NCBI GenBank assembly: GCA_018697195.1
Contig: CM031872.1
Span: 9,121,995 to 9,185,994, forward strand
From: Certhia americana
Lineage: Eukaryota; Chordata; Aves; Passeriformes; Certhiidae
Direction: 5' to 3'
DNA: 64,000 bases
The notes under the pieces: generated by a model
What the model saw: only the letters and a program-made list of their open reading frames with translations
Told to the model about the DNA's origin: nothing
The model's database searches: none
Position numbers and translations under genes: made by a program
In this document: piece by piece, positions 12,991 through 24,800 of the stretch
Numbering within the stretch: position 1 is the stretch's first letter
Layout of the letters: every line of letters starts with the position of its first letter

Positions 12991-14429
12991 AAGCCCAAAC
13001 AAACTCACAGCTGTTTGAATGTGAAACTCTCAAACATCCACACAAAAATACTTGACATTTGTTAATAGGATGTGGGGGCCTCACTCTTGTGACGTGCATT
13101 TCTCTCATCCTAAATCTGCAGTTAATCTTCCAACTGTGCATTGTTGCCTGGTTTTGGAGCCCCTGCTCCTGAATTATCAGTGCATGGCAGAGGAAGTGCC
13201 TCCTGTCCATGCTCATTTGCCAAAAGCAGCTTCATTTGCTCTGCAGTCCACTCCTGGACCAGGGGTTTGTGCAGGGAGTGGGACAGCCCTAAGGATGATG
13301 TGATAACAGAGACTTTAGTTTTGGTGATGTCGCTGTAGTGTGGGGAACAATTTTTGGTCGACATAATTCAGAGATTTCCTAATCACTGAAATCTTGACTC
13401 TGCAGCCTTATGAATCTTCTCCCATCTGTGGTGGTGTAATTCAGCACTGTAATTGCAACAGATGGCTGAGCTTTTAAACCATGATGAGGCAAAAAAAACT
13501 GAAAGAGGGAAAAAATGGAGAGTCTAGGGGATTGTAATGTTATGCACTTTGGGAAGTGCCAGACTCTGATGTAAATATATATTTGGCATTACCTGGCTGT
13601 AAGATGCAATCTACTTAAACACTATTGTAAAAATCTCTGCTGATATTAGTTAACAGCTCAGTGTTCACTACTTTCTCTTAGGTACTCATTGCTGCAGTAA
13701 CTCCTACAGCTCTGCCATGGCAGCTTTGTGTGGATCATCATCCTCCTTAACCTACACTGAGGTGACACAGAGCACAAGAGCAAGGTCTAAACTTTTCTTT
13801 CTTGAAGGCTGACAGCTAGGGATAAGTGGTAAAAGTTTGGAGAAAGGAAATTTATTTTTTCCCCAAAATATTTGCTTTAATTTACTTTGTGTTTTAGAGA
13901 AGATTCACGTTTCCTTTGCAGAAAGCTTCAGGTTCCATAAGTCAGTGCAATTCCTGGCTTCTCAGCACCAGGAATCTCAAAACATCAGGAGCTGTTTGGA
14001 TGATGTCAGAGTTAACCAGGGGAAAGACATAAATCCTAGGGAAAGTTTCCTGCCCTCCTTTGAAGTTTTGAGGAATTGTAGAGAGCCTAGCAGAGGCAGT
14101 AAACCATCTGAATTTCGGGGATGGTCCTTCGAACAAAATTCTGAACTTTTTGGGGGATTGTAAATGATCTAAGGAAAATGTCCTTATTCTCATACAAGGA
14201 TAATCCATCTAGACAAAACTAGAGAACAAAGATAGGGACCAGCCCCTCACTCCCAAGTGTTGGGGAGAAATATTCCTGCCCCAAATGATGTCTGCCCATC
14301 ATAATTATCATGAAAATAATTTTGCAGAAAGGGGCTGCATTTTACTTTTGCAGAGCAATTGCAGAGAAGTGACAAATTGATTAAAGATTACACTTTTTCT
14401 TACCATTAATCAATCTTCTTCCTGGAAAC

Positions 14430-14702
14430 TAGTGATAGGACAAGGGGAAATGGTCTCAAATTGCACCAGGGAGGTTCAGGTTGGATATTAGGAATTTTTT
14501 TTTTTTTTTCACTGAAAGAGTGGTTAAACATTGGAAAAGGCTGCCTAGGGAATTGGTGGAGGGAATCACCATCTTCAGAAGTGTCTAAAAAATGAGTGGA
14601 TATGGCACTTTGGGATATGGTTTAGTGGGCAAGGGAGTGTTTGGTCGAAGGTTGGGCTTGATCTTGGATCAATTTTCCAACCTTAATGATTCTGTGATTC
14701 TA
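14430..14702 (+). mobile_element. CR1 LINE, 3' fragment (older, diverged)
   Basis: Sense CR1 end starting AGTGATAGGACAAGGGGAAA and finishing CCTTAATGATTCTGTGATTC. It keeps the order of the family (TTGGATATTAGGAA, AGTGGTTAAACATTGGAA, GGGCTTGATCTTGGATCAA) but differs from the other copies in wording, so it belongs to another CR1 subfamily. A T run at 14,498-14,511 expanded inside it. Confidence 0.85.
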
Positions 14703-15422
14703 GGAGAAACTTTGGGGCTGATGCTACTCACTTTCTCATATGGGTCTATCACCCTCCTGCTCTGTGCCACAACTGCCAAGAGTAATGTTATAAAGCCAAC
14801 ATCATTATTTTAAAGATGGGTTTTTTTCAGTTAATACAATCACTTCAATTTATCATTGAAGCTGCCTGTGACATCCTTTTAATCTGGCATAACTCTAACA
14901 GTCTATTTGGAACATCAGCATTAGGGGAGGAGAGAGAGCTGGAGAGCTGGAAAATCATCCCTAATGCAATTATTAGTACTTCTAAATAATTCCTTCGAAA
15001 AGAGGGAAAGTCAGTTGCTGACTACATGTTCAAAGTTTTGTTTGTTTTTTTTTTCCCCACCTTGGGATCCATTTTCATCCCTGGTGGAGGTGTGGAAGAA
15101 AGGAAGTCAAAGCAATGACATAACTTCTGCCTTTCTGGGAAAACATCCTGTTACACCTAATATCCTTCACAGCAATCCCTTCATAGGCTACAACCCAGAA
15201 AACTCCTGCTAAGGCCAGAGCCTTGTGCACAGCAGGCAAAGAGGTTGGGGACAGCCCCTCGTGAGGTGTGGCTCTGACTCACCCTTGGTGTTTGTGTCAC
15301 TTCCTGCTGCTCACCCATCCCAAAACACATCCGTGGAACCCTGCCTTTGGCCACCTGCTCCTGAAGCCAAGCCTGGGGCCTTTCCCAGCATTGTCCTCTG
15401 TGCCTGAAGCTGTTCCTGTGCC

Positions 15423-15445
15423 TTTTTTTTTTTTTTTTTTTTTTT
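15423..15445. repeat. Poly-T homopolymer (23 nt)
   Basis: Uninterrupted T run followed by CAG, which makes it look like a splice acceptor. No exon follows. Confidence 0.95.
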
Positions 15446-15923
15446 CAGTTTCTTGAATCCCTTCCCCTCAATGGTCTTTGGGCACAAAAGTGGATTGGTG
15501 CCACTCCAGGGTGTCCTAGTGAGGCAGAGGTTTCCCTGGACACCTCTGTGGTGCTGGACAAGGGGAATGGTTGGGAGTGTTTTATCTGCTCCCTGTTTTG
15601 GGCAAAGACTGATAACCATCATGATAGATTCAGGAGTTGCCCTGGAGGCTCTGTTCTCCCTTCCCCTGCCCCTTTGGGCGCTGCTCTGAAATCTGGGGAC
15701 AGAGTGCTTCTTTATTTTTTTAAACCAGTTAAGAAGCACAGGAGAAAATCAGTAATGGGAGACAGTTGGGATTATTTTTGAACCATGTTTTATTCCCTCA
15801 GTCAACTATAATGGGACTGCAGGAGGCTTTATGAGGAGCTGTAAAAACTCACTGCTGAGTGTGGTGGTTTAATGGTCACAGGGACTTTCAAAAAAGAAGA
15901 TAGTTTATTTTTATGGAGCATCC

Positions 15924-15949
15924 TTTTTTTAAAAAAAAAAAAAAAAAAA
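15924..15949. repeat. T7A19 homopolymer junction
   Basis: Seven T directly followed by 19 A, then GGAAGGAAAAA. Self-complementary around the junction. Confidence 0.95.
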
Positions 15950-16009
15950 GGAAGGAAAAAAGTTAGGAAAAAATTTTACAGGGAGAAGGTAAAATAGGCA
16001 GTGCTTCCA

Positions 16010-16340
16010 GGGTCTGGATACTGATTTGGAGGGAGAAAGGGCAAAGTGGCATCTAAAGAAGGACAGATACCATTTCCAAGTGGGAAGGATGAGGGGGGGA
16101 GAATGGAAAGTGAGAGTAATGGAAGAAGAAAAATGAATGTGGAGGAGTTGGACAATGCAAGAGTTGAAGGATGCAATTAGAGAATGGGAAAGAAGAGGAG
16201 AGGTGAATGTTAGATTTGGTGTTGGATGTGGAAGAACAATTTTTGGCAGGAGTGGAGAAGGTTGGGGTTAGTGGGAGGTGGCTGCTGAGAGGGGAGGGAG
16301 AGGGGCAGGGCTGTGGGAGAAGGGAGGGTGTCTGGGAGAA
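16010..16340 (+). repeat. Purine-rich low-complexity segment
   Basis: GGA/GAA-rich sequence on the + strand (GAAGAGGAGAGG, GGGGAGGGAGAGGGGCAGGG). The complementary strand reads as a Ser/Pro/Leu-rich open frame, which reflects composition rather than a gene. Confidence 0.7.
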
Positions 16341-16859
16341 GGATTTTCCAGACAGAACCGTGGGTTCCTCTGCTTGTTCTGAGGTGATGGCTGTATTCTG
16401 GATGTGATTCATGGGAATTTAAGAATACACTATCCCAATTTATTGGTCATGCCACTCATTTCTGTACCAGGAACAGTTTCCAGAGATAATCTCTGTATGG
16501 GATTTACATGGAAAGAAAGATTGATAAGCAGAAGAACCCTCAGGTAGACTAAGCTTCCAGACTCTTCTCTCAGAGATAAGAATACAAAAAGTTTGTACTC
16601 TCAAAGATAGTCCTTTGTGGGTTTAATCCTAAGTGATGAAATGGCTTCTGCAACTTGCCTTGTGATGACAAACCTCAAAGAAAGGCAAGAATGCTTTTGA
16701 GCAAACAAATTTTCTTGTATCCAGAATAAATGAGAAAGTGGCTGTTGTAATCCCACTGGGCACTCAGGCCAGGAATATCCAGACACAAAGTCTTGGCATG
16801 TAGCAGGATTAGAAGGACACAAAGATGTGGTACTTCCATCTTGACACCTCCTGCTCTTT

Positions 16860-17080
16860 TTATTGGATAAGAAATATTTTTTTCCCTGGGAGGGTGGGGA
16901 GGCCCTGGCACAGGGTGCCCAGAGCAGCTGTGGGTGCCCCTGGACCCCTGGAAGTGTCCAAGGCTGGATTAGATGGGTTTTGGATCACCCTGGTCTAGTG
17001 GAAGGTGTCCCTGCCCATGGCAGGGGGGCTTGAGTTAGATGGTCTTTAAGGCCCCTTCCAACCCAAATAACTTTAGGACT
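16860..17080 (+). mobile_element. CR1 LINE, 3' fragment
   Basis: Sense CR1 end with GGCCCTGGCACAGGGTGCCC, GGAAGTGTCCAAGGCTGG, CTGGTCTAGTGGAAGGTGTC and CCCCTTCCAACCCAAATAAC. It is about 220 bp long and 5'-truncated. Confidence 0.92.
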
Positions 17081-17556
17081 GAGAACCTCCCATCATTTTG
17101 AAGTCAGCGACCTACAACCAATCTGAAATCCAGCACCAGAGTATTTCAGTTGCAACCTGTGTCCACTCCTGTTAGAAGCTGGTGTTGAGCCTTGAGAATG
17201 CTGCCCCTGTCTTGGGGACCCCACAGGCCTTGAGATGATGTAGAGAGAGGGAGGTCTGGAGCCATTGGCCAATTGAGACAAGAAATAATTTCCCTTCCCC
17301 TGAAGATTGCAAGTGAATGAATTTTATGCAGATTATATGTAAAAGAGCAACACAGCCCTCTCAACCAACCAACCTAAATCCCCAAACAAACCCCAGGATG
17401 TCTGATGAGCAGGGAGGAAAGAGTGAGAGAAAACACCAAGGAGACTTAAAGGCTGAAGAGCTTTTCTTCCTTGCTCTGAAGAAGAGCAGCATAGGTTTAA
17501 TGGTCTCAGGAGGAGGGATAAGGCAGCTCCAGGCAGCAGAAGTAATTATAGTAAAC

Positions 17557-18434
17557 TGTTGTGGTTTAACCCCAGCCAGCAGCTCGGCCCCACACAGCCA
17601 CTCCCTCCCAGCCCCGGGTGGGGAGAATGGGAACAGGAAAAGTGAGTGATGCCTTTTGGGGCTACCTAAAAAACAGAGGCCAGCCAGAGTTAAGGGAATA
17701 AAAAGCAGTTCTATTTATTGAAGGGCCTTCAGGTACATTTAGGGCTGACAAAACCTCCCTGGGGCTACACCCAGAATGGACCCTGGGTCACAGGTTTTGA
17801 ACTTTGATAAGTTTGAGCCATTTGCATATTGGGGGTTAATCTGCCAATTACAGCTCCAGCTAATGAAGTAATTTAGCACAAGTTTGCTCCCCCCAACTCG
17901 CTTTTGTTCACATCTCACAGGGCCTGAGGCAGTGAGGTGTCCTTGATTGCCAGGCCTGGAGAGGAACTCCTGGTTGAGATATGGACAGTGAATAAGTAAA
18001 GCAAAACCCATGCAGACAAGCAAAGCAAACTGAGGAATTCATTCCCATCCCAGCAGGGTTCAAGCCTCCCCAGGACAGCAGATCCCTGCTGTGTATGAGG
18101 TGAAGACAAACTCCATCACTCTGAGTGTTCCCCTATTTCTGCCCCAGCTTTGTGCGCTGAGCATGATGCCCTGTGCTGGGGACATCCCCTGGACTGTATC
18201 CCCCCAACTCCCTGGCACCCCCAGCCTTTCCACTGGGGGGGGTGAGAGGCAGAAAAGGCCTCTGTGGGAAAGAATTAAAGTGTAAAAAGGCCTTACTGGG
18301 TAATTGCTGCTCAGTGATAACAAATAAGAAAGTTTTCCCTGAGTTATTGACACTATCCAGCACAAATCCAAAACACAGCCCCACAGCAGCTACTATGAGG
18401 AAAATTAACTCCTCCCCCAGCCCAAACCAGCACA
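17557..18434 (-). mobile_element. Solo LTR of an avian endogenous retrovirus, interrupted by a second LTR
   Basis: Antisense LTR. On the minus strand it begins TGTGCTGGTTTGGGCTGG (from 18,434) and ends GGGGTTAAACCACAACA (at 17,557), giving TG...CA termini. The recognisable words (CACAAATCCAAAACACAGCC, GCTACTATGAGGAAAATTAA and AGGCAGAAAAGGCCT on the + strand) match a family common in bird genomes. There are no gag, pol or env remnants alongside, so this is a solo LTR left by recombination. About 330 bp near its 3' end (17,647-17,974) belongs to another LTR. AACTGT occurs at both outer boundaries, overlapping the terminal bases; a clean target duplication is not evident. I judge it ERVL-like from memory only. 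Confidence 0.85.
17647..17974 (-). mobile_element. Second avian LTR nested in the first
   Basis: The sequence between AAAAGTGAG and TTGAGATATGGACAG is foreign to the host LTR. It carries its own antisense poly-A signal (TTTATT at about 17,713, i.e. AATAAA on the minus strand) and words typical of a distinct avian LTR (GGGCTACACCCAGAATGG, ATTTGCATATTGGGGGTTAA, CAGGCCTGGAGAGGAACTCC). TGAG precedes and follows it and may be a target duplication, but TG...CA ends are not clear on both sides. A recombinant LTR is the alternative explanation. Confidence 0.65.
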
Positions 18435-18737
18435 ACTGTGCAGAAAATGAGCTGTTCTGAGAGGGGATTTGTTTTGACAAATTGTCGGTGAATACTCTTA
18501 ACTTTTCTCTTGGATCCTTTCAGGCAGAATTATTTCCTGCAGAGTGAAACCCTTGACAGCCCCAAACTTTCCTTGGGGTGCCACAGGTTCCCTACCAACT
18601 CAGTGCCTCTGGGGAACCTCTTGCAGGAGCCAGATGGATGAGGGGTGAGCTGTGGTACAGCCATGGAAGTGCCTCTCTGGATTTCCATTCAGTGTCATTT
18701 GGTACGAGATTAATTACTGGGAAAGAAAATTTAAGTA

Positions 18738-18895
18738 TAAAAAAAACCAAAACAAAACAAAATACAACTGCCCAACCAACACCACCACCACCACCAAAAA
18801 ACACAAAACAAAGCAACAAACAAAACCCCCACAAAAACAAACAAAAAACCAAAAAATAAAAAAAAAAAAAACCAAAACCAGAAAGAAATAAAAGG
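18738..18895. repeat. A/C-rich low-complexity tract
   Basis: Long run of AAAAC, ACCACC and AAAACA units with a short (CCA)n core near 18,785, ending in AAAAAAAAAAACC. Reading frames through it give Asn/Lys/Thr-rich or Phe-rich nonsense. Confidence 0.9.
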
Positions 18896-19384
18896 GAAGA
18901 AACTATCCAGAAGAGCAGCACTGTATTCCTCTGACCTGCTTCCCACCCGGGTGTGTGCCTCCTGCTCCCACAGGCATTAAGGCTGTAAAAGCTTATTGTC
19001 AAATCAATTCTGTTCCTACCGAGCCTGGGGAGACCAGGAGTGTGCCTTGAAATGCCTCAAATCTTGCCCCTCCCTGATGATTTGCAAAGTTTAATTTCTG
19101 TAATGGGCTCTGGTGACAGAGGCATTCACTGTTTTTCCAACAGGAATTGCTGAATGTATGAATGACTCATTCTGGAGGCGGGAGATATAATGGCAGCCTT
19201 CGATACCCTGATCTAAGGGTGGGGAGGTTGTGTGGGAGGGGAGGAATGGGATACTTTCAGTTAAATTATCCACCTTGCTTCCCCTTCATCAGCCCCTCCT
19301 TCTCTCGAAGTCCCTTCCTGGCTCAGGATCAGGATAATGCTGAAAGAAGGAAAGGGAAGGCTGAGGGACCTCCTGTGGGAGATG

Positions 19385-19640
19385 AAGTTTATAATATATG
19401 CATTTGCCTGGAAATGCCATAAGAAATTAATATTACAGAAACAGTGGGACTGCATTAATATTTTAATATTAAATGAATATTTAATTTGAAAGCTTTGATT
19501 TGAAAGTGAATGAGACAGCCATGACATGAACAGTCGTGCTGTTCCTGTTAAGAAATGTTAATGATTTATTGACATTGTCGGTAGCAATAACTTTACACTG
19601 TTTCAGTTACATAATGCCTTTGAAATATTGGTAAAGTGAT
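19385..19640. promoter_or_regulatory. Candidate conserved non-coding element with AT palindrome
   Basis: Very AT-rich unique segment. It contains an octamer-like word (ATATGCATTTGCC), repeated TTAAT/ATTAA homeodomain cores, and an exact 18-bp inverted repeat TTAATATTTTAATATTAA at 19,455-19,472. No coding signal. Confidence 0.35.
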
Positions 19641-20931
19641 TACTGAGAACAAAAAGCAGGCTGGCTTCTGCAGCCCTTTTGGGAAGGGCTTCTGTGAGAG
19701 AAAAGCTGAATTTCCTGTGGAAGGAGGATCCCACCCTATCCCTCAGAGCAGGGCTGGCTGGGGCCTTGGGCTCCCCTCTCCCCAGCATCAGCATCCCACA
19801 CCAGTTTGGGGAATCCCTCTTGTCTGGGGTGCCCCAAACCTACACGTTGCTCTGACAGTGCTTCCTGAAGGTTAGGGCTGATCCTGGAGGAGCTGAGAGC
19901 TTCCCAGCACCACTTTTCTCAGCCAGCTTCCCACAGTTCCTCCTGCCATGGACCTTGGCGCCTCTTCAAGCCAAAAATGCCTTGCTCCAGGGTTTCTTAT
20001 GGCTCTTCTGGCTGAAGACGACTCAGGGCTGTCTGTTAACTTTCATGTACTCAGTGATCTACAACATCAAAAACATCTCAATGGCTCCAGCAGGTTTATT
20101 TTGTGCATTTCAAAGGGCTCTTGAAGCTGTACCTGTAGTTTCTGGGAGCTCTCTTAGGGTTTTACTCTGGGAACAGGGACACAAACAGAGGTGTTGCCTC
20201 ATGAGCATCCTGAGTTTAATCTTAAATTGCAGCTGAAATGAGAAGTCCTGGGCCTGAATGGGGCTCCAGTGAACCTGAAGTAGGTGCCTACAGCCTGTAG
20301 GCATTTGTTCCAAGGAGTCTCTGCCTGTATATTTTAGACCCCTTGAAAACTCTTAGAAAAAGCTCTCGTCTGCTGAATAAACAGGGATGTGGAATATTTT
20401 TGTGACATGGTCTGTTACCCATTAGTTCAGAACAAGGAAAATTCATCTAAAAAATAATTAAAGAGACACTTTGGCATGGTGTCTTGAAAGCAGTACCATG
20501 CTGTAGGTTCCCAATTCCAGAAATGTGTTTCTTCTTAAGGCCAATCTTTACAAAAAAATTAAGAGAAAAATGAAACCTAAATTCACAATGTGACCCAATC
20601 TAAACAGACAGAGTGCTTTTTCTTCCTTCTCCCCCCACCCCCTCCCCTTTTTTCCCCTCTCCCTCTCTTAATTTCATGCTGTTGTTACAATCAGCCTTAG
20701 TAAGAGTAAGCTGGTGGAATGAGGAAACAAAACCCCAATATAGGATGCGGTTTGAAGGACTGGTTCTTGAGCTTGCTAATCTTCCTCAGTTTTCAATTGC
20801 ATTTCTCTGATGGCAGCCTTGGTGAATTTTGTGTTGGCAGAAGATCCTACACATAGAATGGAGGCTTGAAATTGTGTCATAAATGTCAGCACAGTTTTTT
20901 GTCTGCTGCATCTCTGCTCTGGTCCCTCTGA

Positions 20932-21401
20932 ATCACAGAATGGTTTGGGTTGGAAAAGACAAAGATTATCTGCTCCCAAACCCCCTGCCACGGGCAGGGA
21001 CACATTGTATTGTCCCAAATTGCTCCAAGCTCTGTCCAGCCTGGCATTGGATACTTCCAGAGATCCAGGGGCAGCCACAGCTTCCCAGGGCACCCTGTGC
21101 CAGGGCTTTACTACTCTCTAAATAAATTTCTTTCTAATATCTGACCTAACCCTATTCTCTGTCAGTGTGAAGCCATTCACCCTTTGTCCTGTCACTCCAG
21201 GCCCTTGTCTAAAGTCTCTCTTTGTTCCGTTTTGGCTCCTTCAGGCCCTGCAAGGCCACACTGAGGTCACCCCAAAGCTTGTCCTCTCCAGGTGAACAAT
21301 CCCAGCTGTGCCTGCCTTTCCTCCCAGCAGAGCTGCTCCATCCCTCTGATCCCCCTGGTGCCTCCTCTGGATCTCTCCAGCAGCTCCAGCTCTTTCCCAC
21401 A
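20932..21401 (-). mobile_element. CR1 LINE, 3' fragment (about 470 bp)
   Basis: Antisense CR1. It starts on the left with the 3' terminus (GAATCACAGAATGGTTTGGG) and runs through CCCTGCCACGGGCAGGGACA, CCTGTCACTCCAGGCCCTTG and GAGCTGCTCCATCCCTCTGA to CTCCAGCAGCTCCAGCTCTT. It reaches further 5' than most copies here, into what corresponds to the end of the LINE coding region. Confidence 0.92.
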
Positions 21402-21439
21402 TTCAGGTGGATTCTAGGGGATCAGCTCCATCCCCTTGT

Positions 21440-21880
21440 CAAGTATAGCCATGGTAAGCAAAGAGCAGTTCTCACTGTGACCTGGTAGAAAATTAGCATG
21501 GAATGTCACCTCCCGTTGAAATTCTTCTCTTCCACTGATGTAACTGGAAAAATAGGCACCAGCATACCTTAATTTTGGTTGATTTGTCCCAACCTGTGCA
21601 GCAGGATTCATCACCCCACTCACCTTTAGCAGGAAAGTTCCCCAATTCCCCATGAAGTCATTGCTGAAAACTCCACAGGCAGCTTTTCCTATTAAAAGCT
21701 GGCAATGCGCTCCTTGCCACAAAGCTTGCACTGAATTGGAGCACATGACATTTTAAGGGCTGAAATATTGTGAATACTCTAACAAAATTGATTTCATTTG
21801 TCAATAAAAGCCTCACTGTTTTTCATAGGAACCGCTCAGTAAACTATTCTGACAACAACTCAAGGCTGATCAAATTAAAA
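21440..21880. promoter_or_regulatory. Candidate conserved non-coding element beside a CR1 copy
   Basis: Unique sequence immediately left-bounded by an antisense CR1. It is AT-rich with TTAAAAGCTGGCAATGCGC, AAAATTGATTTCATTTGTC and GCTGATCAAATTAAAATCAG. No coding signal. Texture-based call. Confidence 0.25.
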
Positions 21881-24800
21881 TCAGCCCCAGCTTTTTTTAG
21901 AGATGAACTGATCTGAAAAGGTTTTGGTATCCTAGAAAGAGTCGCTAACCTTTCTGGGCAGGTCCTATAGCATTTAATAACAAAGGGTACCTTCTTGTAT
22001 AAATATTATGAACTATGGAATTTAATGAGATTTGTATTGCACTATAGAAATGTTCTTTGGAGAATTAATTTTGAAGTCTGTAGGTTTAAATGTTTTCTAA
22101 AAATAGTACTGAATATATACAGGGCTTTGTGCTTCTATGTCTATTTAGTTGGGGAGAATGTTTTCATGTATTATTTGGTCCACTTTTCATTTTCCTCATC
22201 CTTTTTTAAAGCATTGGTGGCAAAGGAATGAAAGGAGGCTATTTTTTGCTCCAGGATAAATTTTGATATTTCAATTCCAGTTTTTTGCCTCCTGAGGAAT
22301 TTTCTATTTTCTTGAGATTCTTAACCAGGTCATTCACTCACTGATGGGTTTAATTACCTGCCTGAGCAGCTGAGCTGAGCTGCCTGTTCAGCAGCACAGC
22401 CCGTGCAGCGTGTCCAATTCTGCACATGGATGTGCTGGTGCAATAGCCATCAGCTTCAAAAGAAGGATGCAGGAGATCTCCTCCAATACAAACAAGGTTG
22501 GAGCCCTCTCAGATCCAGTTCTCTGCAGCTTTTATAGCTGCCCATATGATGTTTTCTGGTTTTCTATGCTCATGGGCAAACAGAGGCTGACACTCACTGG
22601 TGAGCTGTGCTGCATCAGAGGGATCTGCGACGTCTCGCTGGAGACCTGGGTATCACCTCCGAGAGCAAAGGGAATTTTTGAAAATGCTGTTAAATGCATT
22701 AACAATGAGCTGGGGATAAAGTCAAAACCCTGCTTAGACGTTTCGACTGAGAGTTGCCATACAACTTCAGCTAGTGGTGGGTCTTGGCTGAAAATGTATT
22801 TATACATTTAGACAGATAGAGATGGACTTCACTTGTTTAAACTCAGCTTTAGCACAGATGAAAGCAATAGGGGGTGGCGGGGAAAGCACAGGCTGCCACC
22901 ACCCTCACATATGGCAATTGTTTCCTATAAAGCTTGCTATATTGTATTTATTTCATCCCCTGACATATCACAGGATGCCAAACTTTTAACCTAAAAAACC
23001 CCAACCTGCAGCTTTTAATGAGGGCTGTCCTCCAATTTATTTGAGTTTTGTTGGTTTGGGTTTTTTTTCCCCTTCTGCTTTTCATCTGACTGGTTTCTAT
23101 TTCCACTCTTTCTGTTCTTCCCTCCTCTGTTTTGTTTTGTCTTGTTTTGTTTTTTTACTATGTTGGAGGAATCTCAGTTGCACTGGGAAGCCCGGGAGGT
23201 ACGAGTGGAATGCTCAGATTTAATACATCCTTGCCTGAACTCTCTTTTGACAAATCAATTAATAGCTGTGGTTCTGGGGGCAGAGCATTGGGGGCACAGG
23301 AAGATGAAGCATCTGGGGTGCAAGGCTGGAATGAGGCTGGGGAAGCTTGGCTGGGGATCAGGAAGGGAGGGCTGGGGAGGGGCTGCTTCAGGTGCAAGGG
23401 GATGCCACAGAAAGTTATGAGATTTTTTGAATTCTGGAGCTGAGCACATGACTGCAGAGACTGGCTATACCTTCCAGGCAGGCAGGCAACCACCTCACTC
23501 TGCAGTGCCAGGTCCTGCCTTGCTCTGAGCTCCAGGCCTAAGGGATGAGCCACAGCTGGCAGAGGCTGGTTCTGATGCCAGGAGTGCTGTTTGGTCTGAG
23601 GGAGCCTCCTGTTCCAGCTTGGGGCACAAGCTGCCCTTTGCTGATTTAAGGGGATCCCTGGGTGCTGAGTGTTGCTGGGGATCAGGTGCCTGGGAAAGTT
23701 TAAGGGAAGGACTTGACTTGTGCTCTGGGTGCTGTGAATTCAGGACAAACTGCTCCCTTCAGATCTGCTGCTGAGAGCTGGGAGGGTTCCCCTCTTGGCT
23801 CCATCCCTGGTGTGCATGGGACTCTGCAGCTGTGTTTTTCAAATGCCATTCAAATGAAAGCAGAGAGGGGAAATCCCGTTTCACTGGGAATAGCTCTCAA
23901 ATGCCGAGCAGCTTTTCCTCCGAATTCTGTCTTTTGGCTTCCTTGCTGCAGACTGACACATGGTGTCTTTCTCTTGATCAATTTGTTTATTGTTTGCTTG
24001 ATTATCATCTCCAATAGCAAGACATGGCAGGTCTCTTTTGTTAATCCTGTTAGTACTGGCTTTGGAGCAGAAATCTGGTTTTGGAAAAACATTTGGGTAT
24101 GTTAAACTTTCTTGAAGATTCTGCCTGTGAATACCAAATCATGCATGGCCTGATGTATTTGAATTTTCTAGATTATTCCTGAGCCTTGCATTTCCATCTG
24201 TTGGGGTCCTGCTCCTTGTCTTTCCTTGTGTGTATGTACAGGCCAGCACCAAACTTTCAGAGCAGCTTGTGTGGCTCTTTTGAGAGGAGAGCACAAGCAG
24301 AGCCCCCTTCTCCATCCTCATCTCCTGGACCCCCCTCACCCCCAGTGATGCTGCTATGCCTGAGGGAGACCACCCTGGTGGGGGGAGGGCTGGAGAGCCA
24401 CCCCATTGCTTCTCCTGGGCTCCTCATGCAGGAGGGCTGCTGCTGAACTCGCTCCCATTACTGGTTTTGAAGTGATGTATGGTTCAAGGAAGATGCCAGA
24501 GCAAAGCCCTGGAAGAGTGATGACCTCCCATGTATCTTCTGAACAGGTACCCAGACAGCAGAGCCCCCCCTTTGCCTTCCCAAGGCAGCCCTCTCCTCTC
24601 TCTGCACCCGTGCAAGCTATTTATCTTGTGGGGAAGACAGTAGGAGGGCTAGGAGAAGAGTTTAGGCTCCAGAGCTCAGCCAGTCCTTGACCTCTGGGCT
24701 GAGACTTGCTGTGGGGAGGTGACTAATTAACAGTGACTGCAGTGGTGTGGGCTGTGTGTGGACACACGGGTGGAACATCTGCTAATGCACCCCATGGTTA

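Larger units (their letters stand above)
12056..16859. other. 5' flank of PAPPA, no gene seen
   Basis: Unique sequence apart from the A/C tract at 12,942, one old CR1 copy, two homopolymers and the purine-rich segment at 16,010. No coding signal. Confidence 0.6.
18435..20931. other. 5' flank of PAPPA between LTR and CR1, no gene seen
   Basis: Contains the A/C tract at 18,738 and the AT-rich candidate element at 19,385. The remainder is unique with no exon recognised. Confidence 0.6.

Noticed and set aside
15423..15460. Poly-T followed by CAG as a splice acceptor
   Set aside because: Homopolymer with no exon-like frame, conservation signal or donor downstream.
16053..16412. 119-codon antisense Ser/Pro-rich frame
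   Set aside because: Complement of a purine-rich low-complexity segment.
17551..18440. A clean target-site duplication for the LTR
   Set aside because: AACTGT is present at both ends but overlaps the terminal LTR bases, so it cannot be called a duplication with confidence.
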